From the NCBI GenBank assembly GCA_963827335.1, contig CAWHAP010000007.1, forward strand, positions 372,001 to 436,000: DNA of 64,000 nt. Direction: 5' to 3'. The position numbers were made by a program, and so were the translations under genes. The stretch comes from DASQMT01 sp963827335 (GTDB taxonomy: Bacteria > Actinomycetota > Thermoleophilia > Solirubrobacterales > Solirubrobacteraceae). This document shows, piece by piece, positions 7,888 through 16,247 of this stretch (position 1 is its first letter; each line of letters starts with the position of its first letter). A model generated the notes under the pieces. That model worked only from the letters and a program-made list of their open reading frames with translations, was not told the origin of the DNA and did not search any database.

Positions 7888-9456
7888 CTACACGGCGCCG
7901 ATCCCCGTCTCCGCCCGCACGTGCAGCTCGCGGTAGCTCGCGGCGGTGCCCGGCTCGCGGCTGAGCATCGTCCCGAGCCAGCAGGCGAGGAAGCCCGCAG
8001 GGATCGAGATGATCGCCGGGTTGGCGAGCGGGATCGGCGAGCCCTCGCCGTCCGGGCCCGGCCACACCGGCGGGCTCAGCGCGATCACCAGCAGCGAGAC
8101 GAGCAGGCCCCCGAGCACGCCGGCGACCGCCCCGGTCGTGTTGAAGCGCGGCCAGAACAGCGCCATGACGAGCGCCGGCAGGTTCGCGCTGGCCGCCACT
8201 GCGAACGCGAGCCCGACCAGGATCGAGACGTTGAACGTCTCGCCGGCCAGGATCGAGGCGGCGATGGCCAGGACCCCGAGGCAGATCGACGCCAGGCGCG
8301 CGACCCGCACCTCGTCGCGCTCCTCGACGCGGTTGCGGCGGATCACGCCGGTCCACACGTCGTGCGCGACCGCCCCCGACGCCGCGATGACGAGGCCTGC
8401 GACGACCGCGAGGATCGTGGCGAAGGCGACGGCGCTGATGACCGCGAGGAAGAGGTCGCCGCCGAGCGTCCCCTCGCCCCCGCCGAGCGACTCGGCCAGC
8501 AGCGGCGTGACGAGGTTCCCGCCCGCGGTGTCGTCGGCGGACATGTCGCCGAGGATCGCGCGCGCGCCGACGCCGACGAGCATGGTCATGATGAAGAAGG
8601 CGCCGATCAGCAGCACGCCCCACGCGACCGAGCCGCGCGCCGCCTTCGCGTCGGGCACCGTGAAGAACCGCATCAGCAGGTGCGGCAGCCCCGCGGTGCC
8701 GAGCAGCAGCGCGAGCCCGAACGAGATCGCGTTGACCGCGTTCGGGTGCTGCAGGCCGGAGGCGAGGTACCCGTCCTTCTCCGGATGGGTCGCGGCGGCG
8801 CGCTCGAACAGCGTGAACGGGTTGAAGCCCGACTTCGACAGCACGAGGATGCAGAGCACCGTGCCCGCCGTCATGAGCAGCCCGGCCTTGATGATCTGCA
8901 CCCAGGTCGTGGCGAGCATGCCGCCGAAGATGACGTAGATGAGCATGAACGTGCCGGTGATCGCCACCGACAGCGTGAAGTCGATCCCGGCGAGCGCCTG
9001 CAGCAGCACGCCCGCGCCGACCATCTGCGCGATCAGGTAGACGAAGGAGACGACGAGCGTGCCCAGTGCGGCGGCGATCCGCGCCGGCCGCTCGCGCAGC
9101 CGGAAGGCGAGCACGTCGGCGATGGTGAACTTGCCGGCGTTGCGCATCCGCTCGGCGAGCAGCAGCACGACCGGGAGGAACGACGCACCCGCGGCCGCGA
9201 GGCCGACCCAGCCGTCGACGCCGAACAGGAAGATGAGCCCGGCGAAGCCGAGGAAGGTCGACGCCGAGAGGTAGTCGCCGGCGATCGCGAAGCCGTTCTG
9301 CAGGCCCGAGATACCGCGGTTGGCCGCCCAGAACTCGGTCGCGGTGTGCGTCCGCTTGGACGCCCAGTAGGTGATGCCCAGCGTGGTCGCCAGGACGACC
9401 GCGAACACGCCGAGCGCGAGCTCGTTGACGCCGTCGGCGATGGCGAGCACGGTCAT
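7888..9456 (-). CDS. actP: Sodium:solute symporter, acetate permease type
   Basis: A 522-residue integral membrane protein of the SSS family with about 13 hydrophobic segments. It is recognisable from TEFWAANRGISGLQNGFAIA, GDYLSASTFLGFAGLIF and the later LMRFFTVPDAKAARGSV, all typical of ActP-like acetate/cation symporters. It would import acetate or another short monocarboxylate with Na+. The gene follows the DUF485 gene with a 4-bp overlap, the standard YjcH-ActP pairing. No linked acetyl-CoA synthetase is present in the window. Confidence 0.9.
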   Translation of the reverse strand: MTVLAIADGVNELALGVFAVVLATTLGITYWASKRTHTATEFWAANRGISGLQNGFAIAGDYLSASTFLGFAGLIFLFGVDGWVGLAAAGASFLPVVLLLAERMRNAGKFTIADVLAFRLRERPARIAAALGTLVVSFVYLIAQMVGAGVLLQALAGIDFTLSVAITGTFMLIYVIFGGMLATTWVQIIKAGLLMTAGTVLCILVLSKSGFNPFTLFERAAATHPEKDGYLASGLQHPNAVNAISFGLALLLGTAGLPHLLMRFFTVPDAKAARGSVAWGVLLIGAFFIMTMLVGVGARAILGDMSADDTAGGNLVTPLLAESLGGGEGTLGGDLFLAVISAVAFATILAVVAGLVIAASGAVAHDVWTGVIRRNRVEERDEVRVARLASICLGVLAIAASILAGETFNVSILVGLAFAVAASANLPALVMALFWPRFNTTGAVAGVLGGLLVSLLVIALSPPVWPGPDGEGSPIPLANPAIISIPAGFLACWLGTMLSREPGTAASYRELHVRAETGIGAV

Positions 9457-9848
9457 CGCACGCGCTCCGTCCCGGCAGCCGCGGGCGCGTCGTCGCGGAC
9501 GAACCGGCCGGTGGCCGGCGCGTGCGCCGCGTGCGCCTCCCGGATGCGGTGCTCGAGCGGCCCCCACACCCGCTCGGAGCGGTACATGTAGAGCAGGGTG
9601 ATCGCCCACGTGAGGACGATCAGGCCGACCCCGCCGGCGAACCCGAGCGACATCGACCCGAACAGGTGCGTGCCCATCAGGTCCGGCGCGACGCCGGCGA
9701 GCACGACGTAGAGCGCGCCGAGCCCGATGCCGATCGTCCCGGCTGCCCACGCGAAGCGGCGGCGGCTGCGCACGAGCTGCTGGAAGTCGGGCGACCGCTC
9801 GATCGCCTCCCAGTCGGGTGCCGGCGCACCCGTGTCTGCGTTCCCCAT
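9453..9848 (-). CDS. DUF485 membrane protein, ActP partner
   Basis: A 131-residue protein with two transmembrane helices. The DUF485 core begins at WEAIERSPDFQQLVRSRRRFAWA, continues with the first helix (GLGALYVVLAG) and ends after GVGLIVLTWAITLLYMYRSE. DUF485 (YjcH) genes are almost always coupled to ActP-type symporters, and here the stop overlaps the symporter start. The ATG at 9848 has AAGGGGAGA upstream. It probably stabilises or modulates the transporter in the membrane. Confidence 0.88.
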   Translation of the reverse strand: MGNADTGAPAPDWEAIERSPDFQQLVRSRRRFAWAAGTIGIGLGALYVVLAGVAPDLMGTHLFGSMSLGFAGGVGLIVLTWAITLLYMYRSERVWGPLEHRIREAHAAHAPATGRFVRDDAPAAAGTERVR

Positions 9849-9986
9849 GACGTCTCCCCTTGCCAAGGTCGAGGAGCGGCGAGGCGCGGCTCCCCGACAC
9901 GACGTCGTACCCGCGCCGGCGGATCGCGAACGCGCCGTCGGCGTCGTGCGGACGGCCCAGCCGAGCGGTGAACCGTACGTTGACGT

Positions 9987-9992
9987 TAGGAT
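9987..9992 (+). promoter_or_regulatory. Putative -10 element of the MFS-MerR operon
   Basis: TAGGAT ends 7 bp before the ATG at 10000. Just upstream the pentamer ACGTT occurs twice in succession (9978-9982 and 9983-9987 region), a possible site for the MerR regulator encoded by the operon. Leaderless transcription from this site is inferred. Confidence 0.45.
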
Positions 9993-9999
9993 AAGGATC

Positions 10000-10068
10000 A
10001 TGGCCACGACCCGCACCCCTCGGCGCCGGAGCGCCGGCGTCGACGCCGACCATCCCCACTACAAGTAG
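10000..10068 (+). other. Severed N-terminal coding segment of the MFS exporter, ending in TAG
   Basis: An ATG at 10000 opens 22 codons ending in HYK and then TAG (10066-10068). The same frame continues without further stops as WALSCTSVGMLLAATNSG into the exporter. Homologous DHA2 exporters, as I recall them, read YKW followed by ALS at this point, so TAG stands where TGG (Trp) is expected. A TAGGAT hexamer 7 bp before the ATG supports 10000 as the ancestral start. Confidence 0.6.
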
Positions 10069-10095
10069 TGGGCGCTGTCGTGCACGAGCGTCGGC

Positions 10096-11469
10096 ATGCT
10101 GCTCGCCGCGACGAACTCGGGCACGCTGATCATCGCCCTGCCCGACCTCGAGCGCGCGCTGCACACGAGCCTGCTCGGCCTCGTGTGGGTGATCCTCGCC
10201 TACACGATCGCCTCGACCGTGCTCGTGCTCACGGCCGGCCGGCTGTCGGACCTCTTCGGACGCAAGCGGGCCTACGTCGCCGGGTTCCTCGTCTTCTCCG
10301 CCGCCTCGCTCGGCGCCGGCTTCGCCGCGAACGGCACGCAGCTGATCGTGTGGCGCGTCCTGCAGGGGATCGGCGCGGCGTTCCTGTTCGCCAACGCGGC
10401 GGCGCTCGTGACCGACGAGTTCCCGCGCGAGCAGCCCGGGCTCGCCATGGGGACGAACACGATGGTCGCCGCAATCGGGCTCGTGCTCGGCCCGGTCCTG
10501 GGCGGCGCGCTCGTCTCGATCTCGTGGGAGTGGGTGTTCTGGTTCAACGTGCCGCTGAGCCTCGCGGCCGCCGCCTGGGGCGGGTACGTGCTGCGCGAGC
10601 TGGTCTCGCCGGACGACGTGCGCGGCCTCGACCGGGCCGGGGTGGCGACGTTCGTGGCCGGCCTGACGTGCCTCGTCCTGGCCGTGTCCAAGGGCGGCAT
10701 CTCGGGCTGGAACGACCCCGTGGTGATAGGCGGGCTCGCCGTCGCCGCGGTGCTGCTGCCGGCCTTCGTGGCCACCGAGCGCGGCGCCCGTGCGCCGATG
10801 CTGGACCTCTCGATCTTCCGCAACCGGCTTTTCGCGGCGGCCACCGGGGCCGCGTTCATCAACGGGTTCTCGCGCTTCGCGCTCATGTTCCTGTTCGTCT
10901 TCTACTTCCAGGGCGTCAAGGGCGACGACCCCGTGCTGGCCGGCGTCAAGCTCGCCCCGATGGCGATCGGCATGCTCGTCGCCTCGCCACTGGCCGGCGT
11001 CTGGGCCGATCGGCACGGCTCGCGCGCGCTGGCGGCGCTCGGCATGCTCGTGTCCGCCGTCGCGCTCGCCGCGATGACCATGCTCGTGGTCGACAGCCCG
11101 TACTGGCAGAGCCCGCTGTGGCTCGCGCTGGTGGGCATCGGCTCGGGCATGTTCAACTCGCCCAACACGGCGGCCATGATGGGGACGGTCCCGGTCCACC
11201 GCCGGGGGATCGCGGCCGGGGCGCGCACGATGCTGCAGAACACCGGCGCGGTCCTCTCGATCGCGATGGTGATGGCCATCGTCACCGCGGCGGTGCCGCA
11301 GGACGTGCTGCTGCAGATCTTCTCCGGGCTGGCGGAGAGCCTGTCGCCCGCGCAGCTCGACCCGTTCGTGAGCAACATGCACACCGCGCTGTGGGTGCTC
11401 GCGGCGACGTCGCTCGCCGGGGCGGGCGTCTCGCTCCTGCGCCCGTCGCACCAGCGGGCGCCGGCATGA
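10096..11469 (+). CDS. DHA2-type MFS exporter, 5' end interrupted by in-frame TAG
   Basis: 457 residues remain from the first usable ATG after the amber codon. The protein has the antiporter-type MFS pattern with about 14 hydrophobic helices, motif A (GRLSDLFGRKRAY) and a central GLVLGPVLGGALV. It would pump drugs or other small molecules using the proton gradient. Starting at 10096 removes the cytoplasmic N-tail and the beginning of helix 1, so function is doubtful unless the TAG is a sequencing error, is read through, or re-initiation works. The stop overlaps the MerR regulator start (ATGA), marking a regulator-pump operon. Confidence 0.8.
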   Translation: MLLAATNSGTLIIALPDLERALHTSLLGLVWVILAYTIASTVLVLTAGRLSDLFGRKRAYVAGFLVFSAASLGAGFAANGTQLIVWRVLQGIGAAFLFANAAALVTDEFPREQPGLAMGTNTMVAAIGLVLGPVLGGALVSISWEWVFWFNVPLSLAAAAWGGYVLRELVSPDDVRGLDRAGVATFVAGLTCLVLAVSKGGISGWNDPVVIGGLAVAAVLLPAFVATERGARAPMLDLSIFRNRLFAAATGAAFINGFSRFALMFLFVFYFQGVKGDDPVLAGVKLAPMAIGMLVASPLAGVWADRHGSRALAALGMLVSAVALAAMTMLVVDSPYWQSPLWLALVGIGSGMFNSPNTAAMMGTVPVHRRGIAAGARTMLQNTGAVLSIAMVMAIVTAAVPQDVLLQIFSGLAESLSPAQLDPFVSNMHTALWVLAATSLAGAGVSLLRPSHQRAPA

Positions 11470-11912
11470 GCGCCCCGCTGCGCATCGGCGAGGTCGCCGC
11501 CCGCACGGGCACGACGCCGCGCACCATCCGCTACTACGAGGAGATCGGGCTCCTGCCCGCGGGCGGCGGCCGCCCGTCCGGCGCCCACCGGCTCTACGAC
11601 GAGACCGACGTCGAGCGCCTCCAGGAGGTGCTGCGGCTCAAGGAGCTGCTCGGGGTGTCGCTCGACGAGCTGCGCGAGCTGGTCGCGGCCGAGCGCGCTC
11701 GGGCGGCGCTGTGCACCGAGTGGCACAGCGGCAGCGCGGCCGCCCCGCGCCAGCGCGAGATCCTCGAGGAGGCGCTCGGGTACGCCGAGCGCCAGCTCGA
11801 GCTGCTCGACCGGCGCCGCGAGGAGATCGTGCGGCTCGAGCGCGAGCTCGAGGAGAAGCGCGCGCGGATCCGGGGCCGGCTCGCGGAGCTCGGTGCGCCG
11901 TCCTCGCGCTGA
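11466..11912 (+). CDS. MerR-family transcriptional regulator
   Basis: A 148-residue regulator with the MerR winged-helix start (RIGEVAARTGTTPRTIRYYE, then EIGLLPAGG and RLYDETDVERLQ) followed by a long dimerisation coiled coil rich in Glu and Arg (residues ~85-140). There is no cysteine-rich metal-binding loop, only one Cys at ALCTEW, so it is more likely a drug-responsive than a metal-responsive member. It is translationally coupled to the MFS exporter and probably controls that operon from a site near 9975-9992. Confidence 0.9.
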   Translation: MSAPLRIGEVAARTGTTPRTIRYYEEIGLLPAGGGRPSGAHRLYDETDVERLQEVLRLKELLGVSLDELRELVAAERARAALCTEWHSGSAAAPRQREILEEALGYAERQLELLDRRREEIVRLERELEEKRARIRGRLAELGAPSSR

Positions 11913-11922
11913 CGCTTGGTCA

Positions 11923-11960
11923 GGGGCGTCGACCGGCGCCCGCCCATGCGGGAGCGCCCC
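11923..11960 (+). terminator. Hairpin between convergent genes
   Basis: Nested inverted repeats (outer GGGGCG/CGCCCC, inner CCCGC-CCAT-GCGGG) fill the 66-bp gap between the MerR stop and the convergent glycosyltransferase stop. There is no T-tract, as is common in high-GC actinobacteria. Confidence 0.4.
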
Positions 11961-11978
11961 GCTGGCGGCCTCCGGGGC

Positions 11979-13043
11979 TCAGCGCGCCGACACGCGGTGT
12001 GGCGGGGGCGTCCCCAGCACCCGCGCGAGCGCCAGCTCGCCGGCGCCCGCCAGCAGCCCGACCCCGTAGCCGAGGTGCAGCGCCGCGAACGCGCCCGCCA
12101 CCGCCGGCGCGAGCGACGGGTCACCCGCGCGCGCGGCGTGCCGCCCGGCGAGCGCAGCCGCGGCCCCATAGCCTGCGAGCCCGGCCGCCAGCGCGCGGCG
12201 GGCGCGCCCCGAGCGCGGGCTCGCGGCGGCCAGACCGGCGAGCCCGACGACCATGACCGCGGGCGCGACGTGCCGTGGCCGCAGGAACGCAGGGTGCGCG
12301 GCGAGCACGCGCGCACGGGAGCGCCCGTAGTTGCGGTATTGGCGGGTGACGCCGCGCCACGACGAGCGTGTCGTGTAGGCGAAGCGGAGGCCGGTGTCGA
12401 GCAGGATCCGCTGCCCGGCGCGCTGCAGGCGCCAGTTGAGCTCCTCGTCCTCGCCCACCAGCATCGTCTCTGCGAAGCCGCCGACCGCCTCCAGGGCGGC
12501 GCGCCGGTACACGCCCGCCTGCACAGTCGCGACGAAGGCCCGCGAACGGGTGTCGGCGTAGATGCTGCGGCCGACGCCGAACGGCGACCGGCGGGCGAGC
12601 GCGACCGCCTGCCCGAAGCGCGTCTCGCCGACCTGCTCGGGCTGGCCGCCGACGCACCCGACGTCCGGCCCTGCCTCGCCGAACGCCGCGGCCGCGCGGC
12701 GCAGGTAGTCGGGATCGAGCCGCGTGTGGGCGTCGACGCGTGCGATGAGTGGCGCGCTGCCGCGGGCGATCCCGGCGTTCATCGCCTCGGCCGCGTTGAG
12801 GCGGCCGCCGGGCGTCACGAGCGCGACGCCGGCGTCCTCGCGTGCAGTGACGGCGCCGCCGGTGCCGTCGTGCGAGCCGGCGTCGACCACCCACACGTGC
12901 ACGCGCTCGGTGGAGTAGCGCTGCGCACGGATGTGGTCGAGGCAGGCGTCGATCTGCTCTGCCTCGTTGAAGGCCGGCACGACCACGTCGAAGTCCGGCG
13001 GGTTGCCATCCGGCGGTGTCGCGGGCGATGATGCCTCGCTCAT
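11979..13043 (-). CDS. Family 2 glycosyltransferase with C-terminal membrane helices
   Basis: A 354-residue GT-A enzyme. It shows FDVVVPAFNEAEQ, RVDAHTRLDPDYL as the DxD equivalent, and GEDEELNWRLQRAG with the ED catalytic region, in the order of succinoglycan/ExoA-like GT2 proteins. Hydrophobic segments after residue ~255 (VAPAVMVVGLAGLAA and later ones) anchor it in the membrane. I chose ATG 13043, which overlaps by two bases the divergent epimerase start; GTG 13064 is an alternative that would overlap more. It is the first gene of the surface-polysaccharide locus, on the opposite strand from most of it. Confidence 0.85.
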   Translation of the reverse strand: MSEASSPATPPDGNPPDFDVVVPAFNEAEQIDACLDHIRAQRYSTERVHVWVVDAGSHDGTGGAVTAREDAGVALVTPGGRLNAAEAMNAGIARGSAPLIARVDAHTRLDPDYLRRAAAAFGEAGPDVGCVGGQPEQVGETRFGQAVALARRSPFGVGRSIYADTRSRAFVATVQAGVYRRAALEAVGGFAETMLVGEDEELNWRLQRAGQRILLDTGLRFAYTTRSSWRGVTRQYRNYGRSRARVLAAHPAFLRPRHVAPAVMVVGLAGLAAASPRSGRARRALAAGLAGYGAAAALAGRHAARAGDPSLAPAVAGAFAALHLGYGVGLLAGAGELALARVLGTPPPHRVSAR

Positions 13044-14022
13044 GGGGGGAACGGTCCTCGTCACGGGTGGGGTCGGCTACGTCGGGATGGAGACCGTCGA
13101 CGAGCTGCTCGCCGCCGGACACGCGGTGAGTGTGCTCGATGCGCTCGTCCACGGTCAAGCCGACCTGGCGGCGGCGCTCGAGGCCCGCGGCGTCGCGTTC
13201 ACCCACGGCGACCTGCGGGACGCGGCCGCCCGGCAGCGCGCGCTCGCCGGCGCCGACGCGGTCGTCCACCTGGCGGCGATCGTCGGTGACCCTGCCTGCG
13301 CGTTCGACCCGGCGCTCGCCCACGCGGTCAACGTCGAGGGCACCGAGGCGCTGATCGCCGACGCCCGCGCCGCCGGTGTCGGCCGGGTCGTGTTCGCCTC
13401 CACGTGCTCGAACTACGGCCGCATGGCCGATCCCACGGTGCCCGTCGACGAGTGCAGCCCGCTCGCCCCCGTGTCGCTCTACGCCGAGCAGAAGGTCGGC
13501 ATCGAGCGCATGCTGCTCGCCGCGGCGGAACAGCGGCCGGTGCCCACCTGCCTGCGCTTCGCCACCGTCTACGGCGTCGCCCCGCGCATGCGCTTCGACC
13601 TCACGGTGAACGAGTTCAGCCGCGACCTGTGGGCCGGACGCGAGCTCGAGGTGTTCGGAGAGCAGTTCTGGCGTCCCTACGTCCACGTCCGCGACGCGGC
13701 CCGCGCCATCCGGTCGGTGCTCGACGCTCCGCTCGACGTGGTCGGCGGCGAAGTGTTCAACGTCGGCGACACGAGCGAGAACTACCGCAAGCTCGACCTC
13801 GTCGGGGTCATCCGCGAGCAGACCGCGAACGGGTGCGTGACCTTCGTGCACCGCGACGAAGACCCGCGCGACTACAAGGTCGCATTCGAGAAGGTCGGCC
13901 GGCGGCTGGGCTACGCGACCACCCGCACGGTGCCCGACGGCGTCGCCGAGGTGCTGCGCGCGCTGGAGGACGGCGCGTTCCCCGACCCCTACGCCGCGCG
14001 CTACCACAACGTCCCAGCGTGA
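13042..14022 (+). CDS. NAD-dependent sugar epimerase/dehydratase (extended SDR)
   Basis: A 326-residue extended SDR. The NAD-binding loop GGVGYVG is at residues 9-15, the catalytic Thr region is FASTCSNYG, and the active-site Tyr/Lys are in YAEQK near residue 147. WRPYVHVRDAARAI and VFNVGDTSENYRK complete the substrate domain. It likely epimerises or dehydrates a nucleotide sugar for the polysaccharide made by this locus. GTGA overlap couples it to the next aminotransferase. The start ATG overlaps the divergent glycosyltransferase start and has no Shine-Dalgarno. Confidence 0.9.
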   Translation: MGGTVLVTGGVGYVGMETVDELLAAGHAVSVLDALVHGQADLAAALEARGVAFTHGDLRDAAARQRALAGADAVVHLAAIVGDPACAFDPALAHAVNVEGTEALIADARAAGVGRVVFASTCSNYGRMADPTVPVDECSPLAPVSLYAEQKVGIERMLLAAAEQRPVPTCLRFATVYGVAPRMRFDLTVNEFSRDLWAGRELEVFGEQFWRPYVHVRDAARAIRSVLDAPLDVVGGEVFNVGDTSENYRKLDLVGVIREQTANGCVTFVHRDEDPRDYKVAFEKVGRRLGYATTRTVPDGVAEVLRALEDGAFPDPYAARYHNVPA

Positions 14023-15098
14023 GCAGCGCGGCGCCGACCACCATCCCGCTGTTCGACCTCCGCATCGAGGAAGAGGACCGCGCGGCGGTCGCCGCCGTGC
14101 TGCTCGCCGGGCGGCTCGCGCTCGGCGACGCGGGTGCGACGTTTGAGCGCGCGTTCGCCGATGGGCTCGGCTGTCGCCACGTGATCGCCGTCGGTTCGGG
14201 CACCGCGGCGCTGCACCTCGCCTACCTCGGCGCGGGCGTGCAGCCGGGCGACGAGGTCATCGTGCCGGCCATCACCTTCGTGGCCACCGCCGCGGCGGTG
14301 CGCTACTGCGGCGCCACGCCGGTGTTCGCCGACGTCGCCGGCGACCACGACCTCGGCCTCGACCCCGACGACGTCGAGCGGAGGATCACGCCGCACACGC
14401 GCGCCGTCTGCGCGATGCACTACGCCGGCTACCCCGCGGCCATCGAGGCGCTCCGCGTGCTGTGCGATCGCCGCGGGCTCGTCCTCCTCGAGGATGCCGC
14501 GCACGCGCCGAGCGCCACCGTCGGCGCCCGCAAGGCCGGCACCTTCGGCCTCGCCGGCGCGTTCTCGTTCTTCTCCAACAAGGTGCTCTCGGCCGGCGAG
14601 GGCGGCGCCGTGGCCACCGACGACGACGCGCTGGCCACGCTCGCGCGCCGCGCCCGCGCCGACGGCCTGGTCGACCGGCTCGACGAGCCGCGCGCCGCGC
14701 TGCTGCTGGCGCGGCTCGCGCGGATGGAGGACGACATCGCGCGCCGGCGTGCGCTCACGCTTGCCTACCGCGACAAGCTGGCCGGCCTCGAGGGCGTGGT
14801 CGTGCCCTACACGGCGGCGGCGGTCGCGCGCGCCTCCTGCTACGTCATGCCGGTCCTGCTCGCCGAGCCGGCGCGGCGGCCGGCGGTCCGGGCCGTCATG
14901 CGCGAGCGCCACGCGGTGCAGACTTCGGTCCTCTACCCGGCCGTGCACCGGCTCTCCGCCTACGCGGACGCCGGTGCGTCGCTGCCGCGCGCGGAACGGA
15001 TCGCCCGCAGCGAGCTGACCCTGCCGCTGCACTCGCACCTGACCGAGGCCGAGCAGGACCGCGTGGTGGCGGCGCTCGCCGACGGGTTGGCGACGTGA
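14019..15098 (+). CDS. DegT/DnrJ/EryC1 sugar aminotransferase
   Basis: A 359-residue PLP enzyme of the DegT family. GSGTAALHLA binds the cofactor phosphate, LLEDAAHAP carries the Asp that contacts the pyridine nitrogen, and the Schiff-base lysine is K188 in FFSNKVLSAGEGGAV. It transfers an amino group from glutamate to a keto-sugar nucleotide, giving an amino sugar. It starts with GTG overlapping the epimerase stop and ends overlapping the start of a second DegT-like gene. Its substrate is presumably the product of the upstream epimerase/dehydratase. Confidence 0.92.
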   Translation: MSSAAPTTIPLFDLRIEEEDRAAVAAVLLAGRLALGDAGATFERAFADGLGCRHVIAVGSGTAALHLAYLGAGVQPGDEVIVPAITFVATAAAVRYCGATPVFADVAGDHDLGLDPDDVERRITPHTRAVCAMHYAGYPAAIEALRVLCDRRGLVLLEDAAHAPSATVGARKAGTFGLAGAFSFFSNKVLSAGEGGAVATDDDALATLARRARADGLVDRLDEPRAALLLARLARMEDDIARRRALTLAYRDKLAGLEGVVVPYTAAAVARASCYVMPVLLAEPARRPAVRAVMRERHAVQTSVLYPAVHRLSAYADAGASLPRAERIARSELTLPLHSHLTEAEQDRVVAALADGLAT

Positions 15099-16150
15099 CG
15101 CTCGCGCTCGCTGGCGAGCGGCTCGCCGAGGCCGACATCGCGGCCGTGCTCGACTGCCTGCGCAGTGGCTGGCTGACGCTCGGCCCGCGCACGGCCGAGT
15201 TCGAGGCGGCGTTCGCGGCGTGGGCGGGCGCCGAGCGGGTGGTGGCCGTCGCGAGCGGTGCGGCGGCATTGCGGCTCGCCTGCCGGGCGCTCGGGCTCGG
15301 GCCGGGCGACGAGGTGATCGTGCCGGCGCTTTGCCGGCCGGCCGCGGCGGCGGCCGTGGAGGGCTGCGGCGCCACCCCGGTCCCGGCTCCCGTCGCGTCG
15401 GCCCTGCGGCCCGTGGTCGCGCCCGAGCGGGTGGCGGCCCTCATCACGCCACGCACGCGTGCCGTGCTGGTCTGGCATCCATGGGGCTACGCGGCCGACG
15501 CCGTCGCGCTGGCCGGGCTGTGCGCGGAGCACGGCCTCGCGCTGATCGAGGATGCCCGCGATGCGCTCGGTACGCGGCTGCCCGATGACAGGCTCGCCGG
15601 CACCGCCGGCGCGCTCGGCTGCTTCTCCCTGCGGGCTGGGCGCCAGCTGGGCGTAGGCGAGGGCGGCCTGGTCGTCGCGGCGGCGGCCGAGCACGAGGCG
15701 CGCGTGCGGCGGCAGCGCTCGCACGCCATGACCTCGGGCACGTGGGACCGCCACCGCGGTCACGCCGACGACTACGACGTGGTCGACCTGGGCTTCAACC
15801 ACCGCATGGACGAGCCGCGGGCGGCACTCGGACTGGCGCGGTTGCCACGGCTCGCGGAGGAGCTCGCCGCCCGGCGGGAGGTCGCGACGCTCTACCGCGC
15901 GGCGCTGGCCGGGCACGAGCGTCTCGTCCCGTGCTTCGATGCCGCCGCCGACGCCCGCGCTTCGCCGCTGTGCTTCCCCGTACTGGCGCGTGACGGCGGC
16001 GCGCGGGATGCGCTGGCCGCGGCGCTCGCCGCGGAGGGCGTGGAGACGGCGGCGCCCGCCGGCAGCGCGCGCGTGCTGCTGCTGCCGGTGGGGCCCCACG
16101 TGGGGCCGGCCGAGGTGGACGCGGTGGCCGCGAGCCTCGCCGCCGCCTGA
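15095..16150 (+). CDS. DegT-family protein lacking the PLP lysine
   Basis: A 351-residue DegT/DnrJ-fold protein coupled by GTGA overlap to the preceding active aminotransferase. ASGAAALRLACRALG and VGEGGLVVA align with the family, but the Schiff-base position is Arg183 (codon CGC at 15641) in FSLRAGRQLGVGEGG. The pyridine-side motif reads IEDARDALG instead of EDAAHA. I find no lysine anywhere in the protein. It therefore cannot form the usual internal aldimine. It may be a non-transaminating member (dehydratase- or epimerase-like), a pseudoenzyme, or a heterodimer partner of the neighbour. Confidence 0.85.
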   Translation: MTLALAGERLAEADIAAVLDCLRSGWLTLGPRTAEFEAAFAAWAGAERVVAVASGAAALRLACRALGLGPGDEVIVPALCRPAAAAAVEGCGATPVPAPVASALRPVVAPERVAALITPRTRAVLVWHPWGYAADAVALAGLCAEHGLALIEDARDALGTRLPDDRLAGTAGALGCFSLRAGRQLGVGEGGLVVAAAAEHEARVRRQRSHAMTSGTWDRHRGHADDYDVVDLGFNHRMDEPRAALGLARLPRLAEELAARREVATLYRAALAGHERLVPCFDAAADARASPLCFPVLARDGGARDALAAALAAEGVETAAPAGSARVLLLPVGPHVGPAEVDAVAASLAAA

Positions 16151-16211
16151 GCGCGGCCGCGGTGGACTCGGCCCTCGCCGACGCCTGAGCGTGGCCGCGG
16201 TGGCCGCGGCC
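16145..16211 (+). repeat. Imperfect 29-bp tandem repeat with hairpin
   Basis: Two imperfect copies (16145-16173 and 16183-16211, period 38 bp) each contain a TGA; the first is the aminotransferase stop. Within the second, GGCCGCGG (16193-16200) and CCGCGGCC (16204-16211) form a perfect 8-bp stem with a 3-base loop, a possible terminator or attenuator before the ligase gene. Confidence 0.5.
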
Positions 16212-16235
16212 TTGACCCGCCCCCTCGCCGCGGCC

Positions 16236-16241
16236 TAGCCT
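16236..16241 (+). promoter_or_regulatory. Putative -10 element before the ligase gene
   Basis: TAGCCT ends 6 bp before ACG at 16248, the same geometry as the leaderless promoters of other genes here. The same bases include the in-frame TAG that blocks any start further upstream. Confidence 0.4.
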
Positions 16242-16247
16242 CCCGCC

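Noticed and set aside
9457..11451. Long upstream extension of the symporter frame, 600+ codons
   Set aside because: The extension is antisense to the MFS exporter and lacks family motifs; the real gene starts at 9456 overlapping DUF485.
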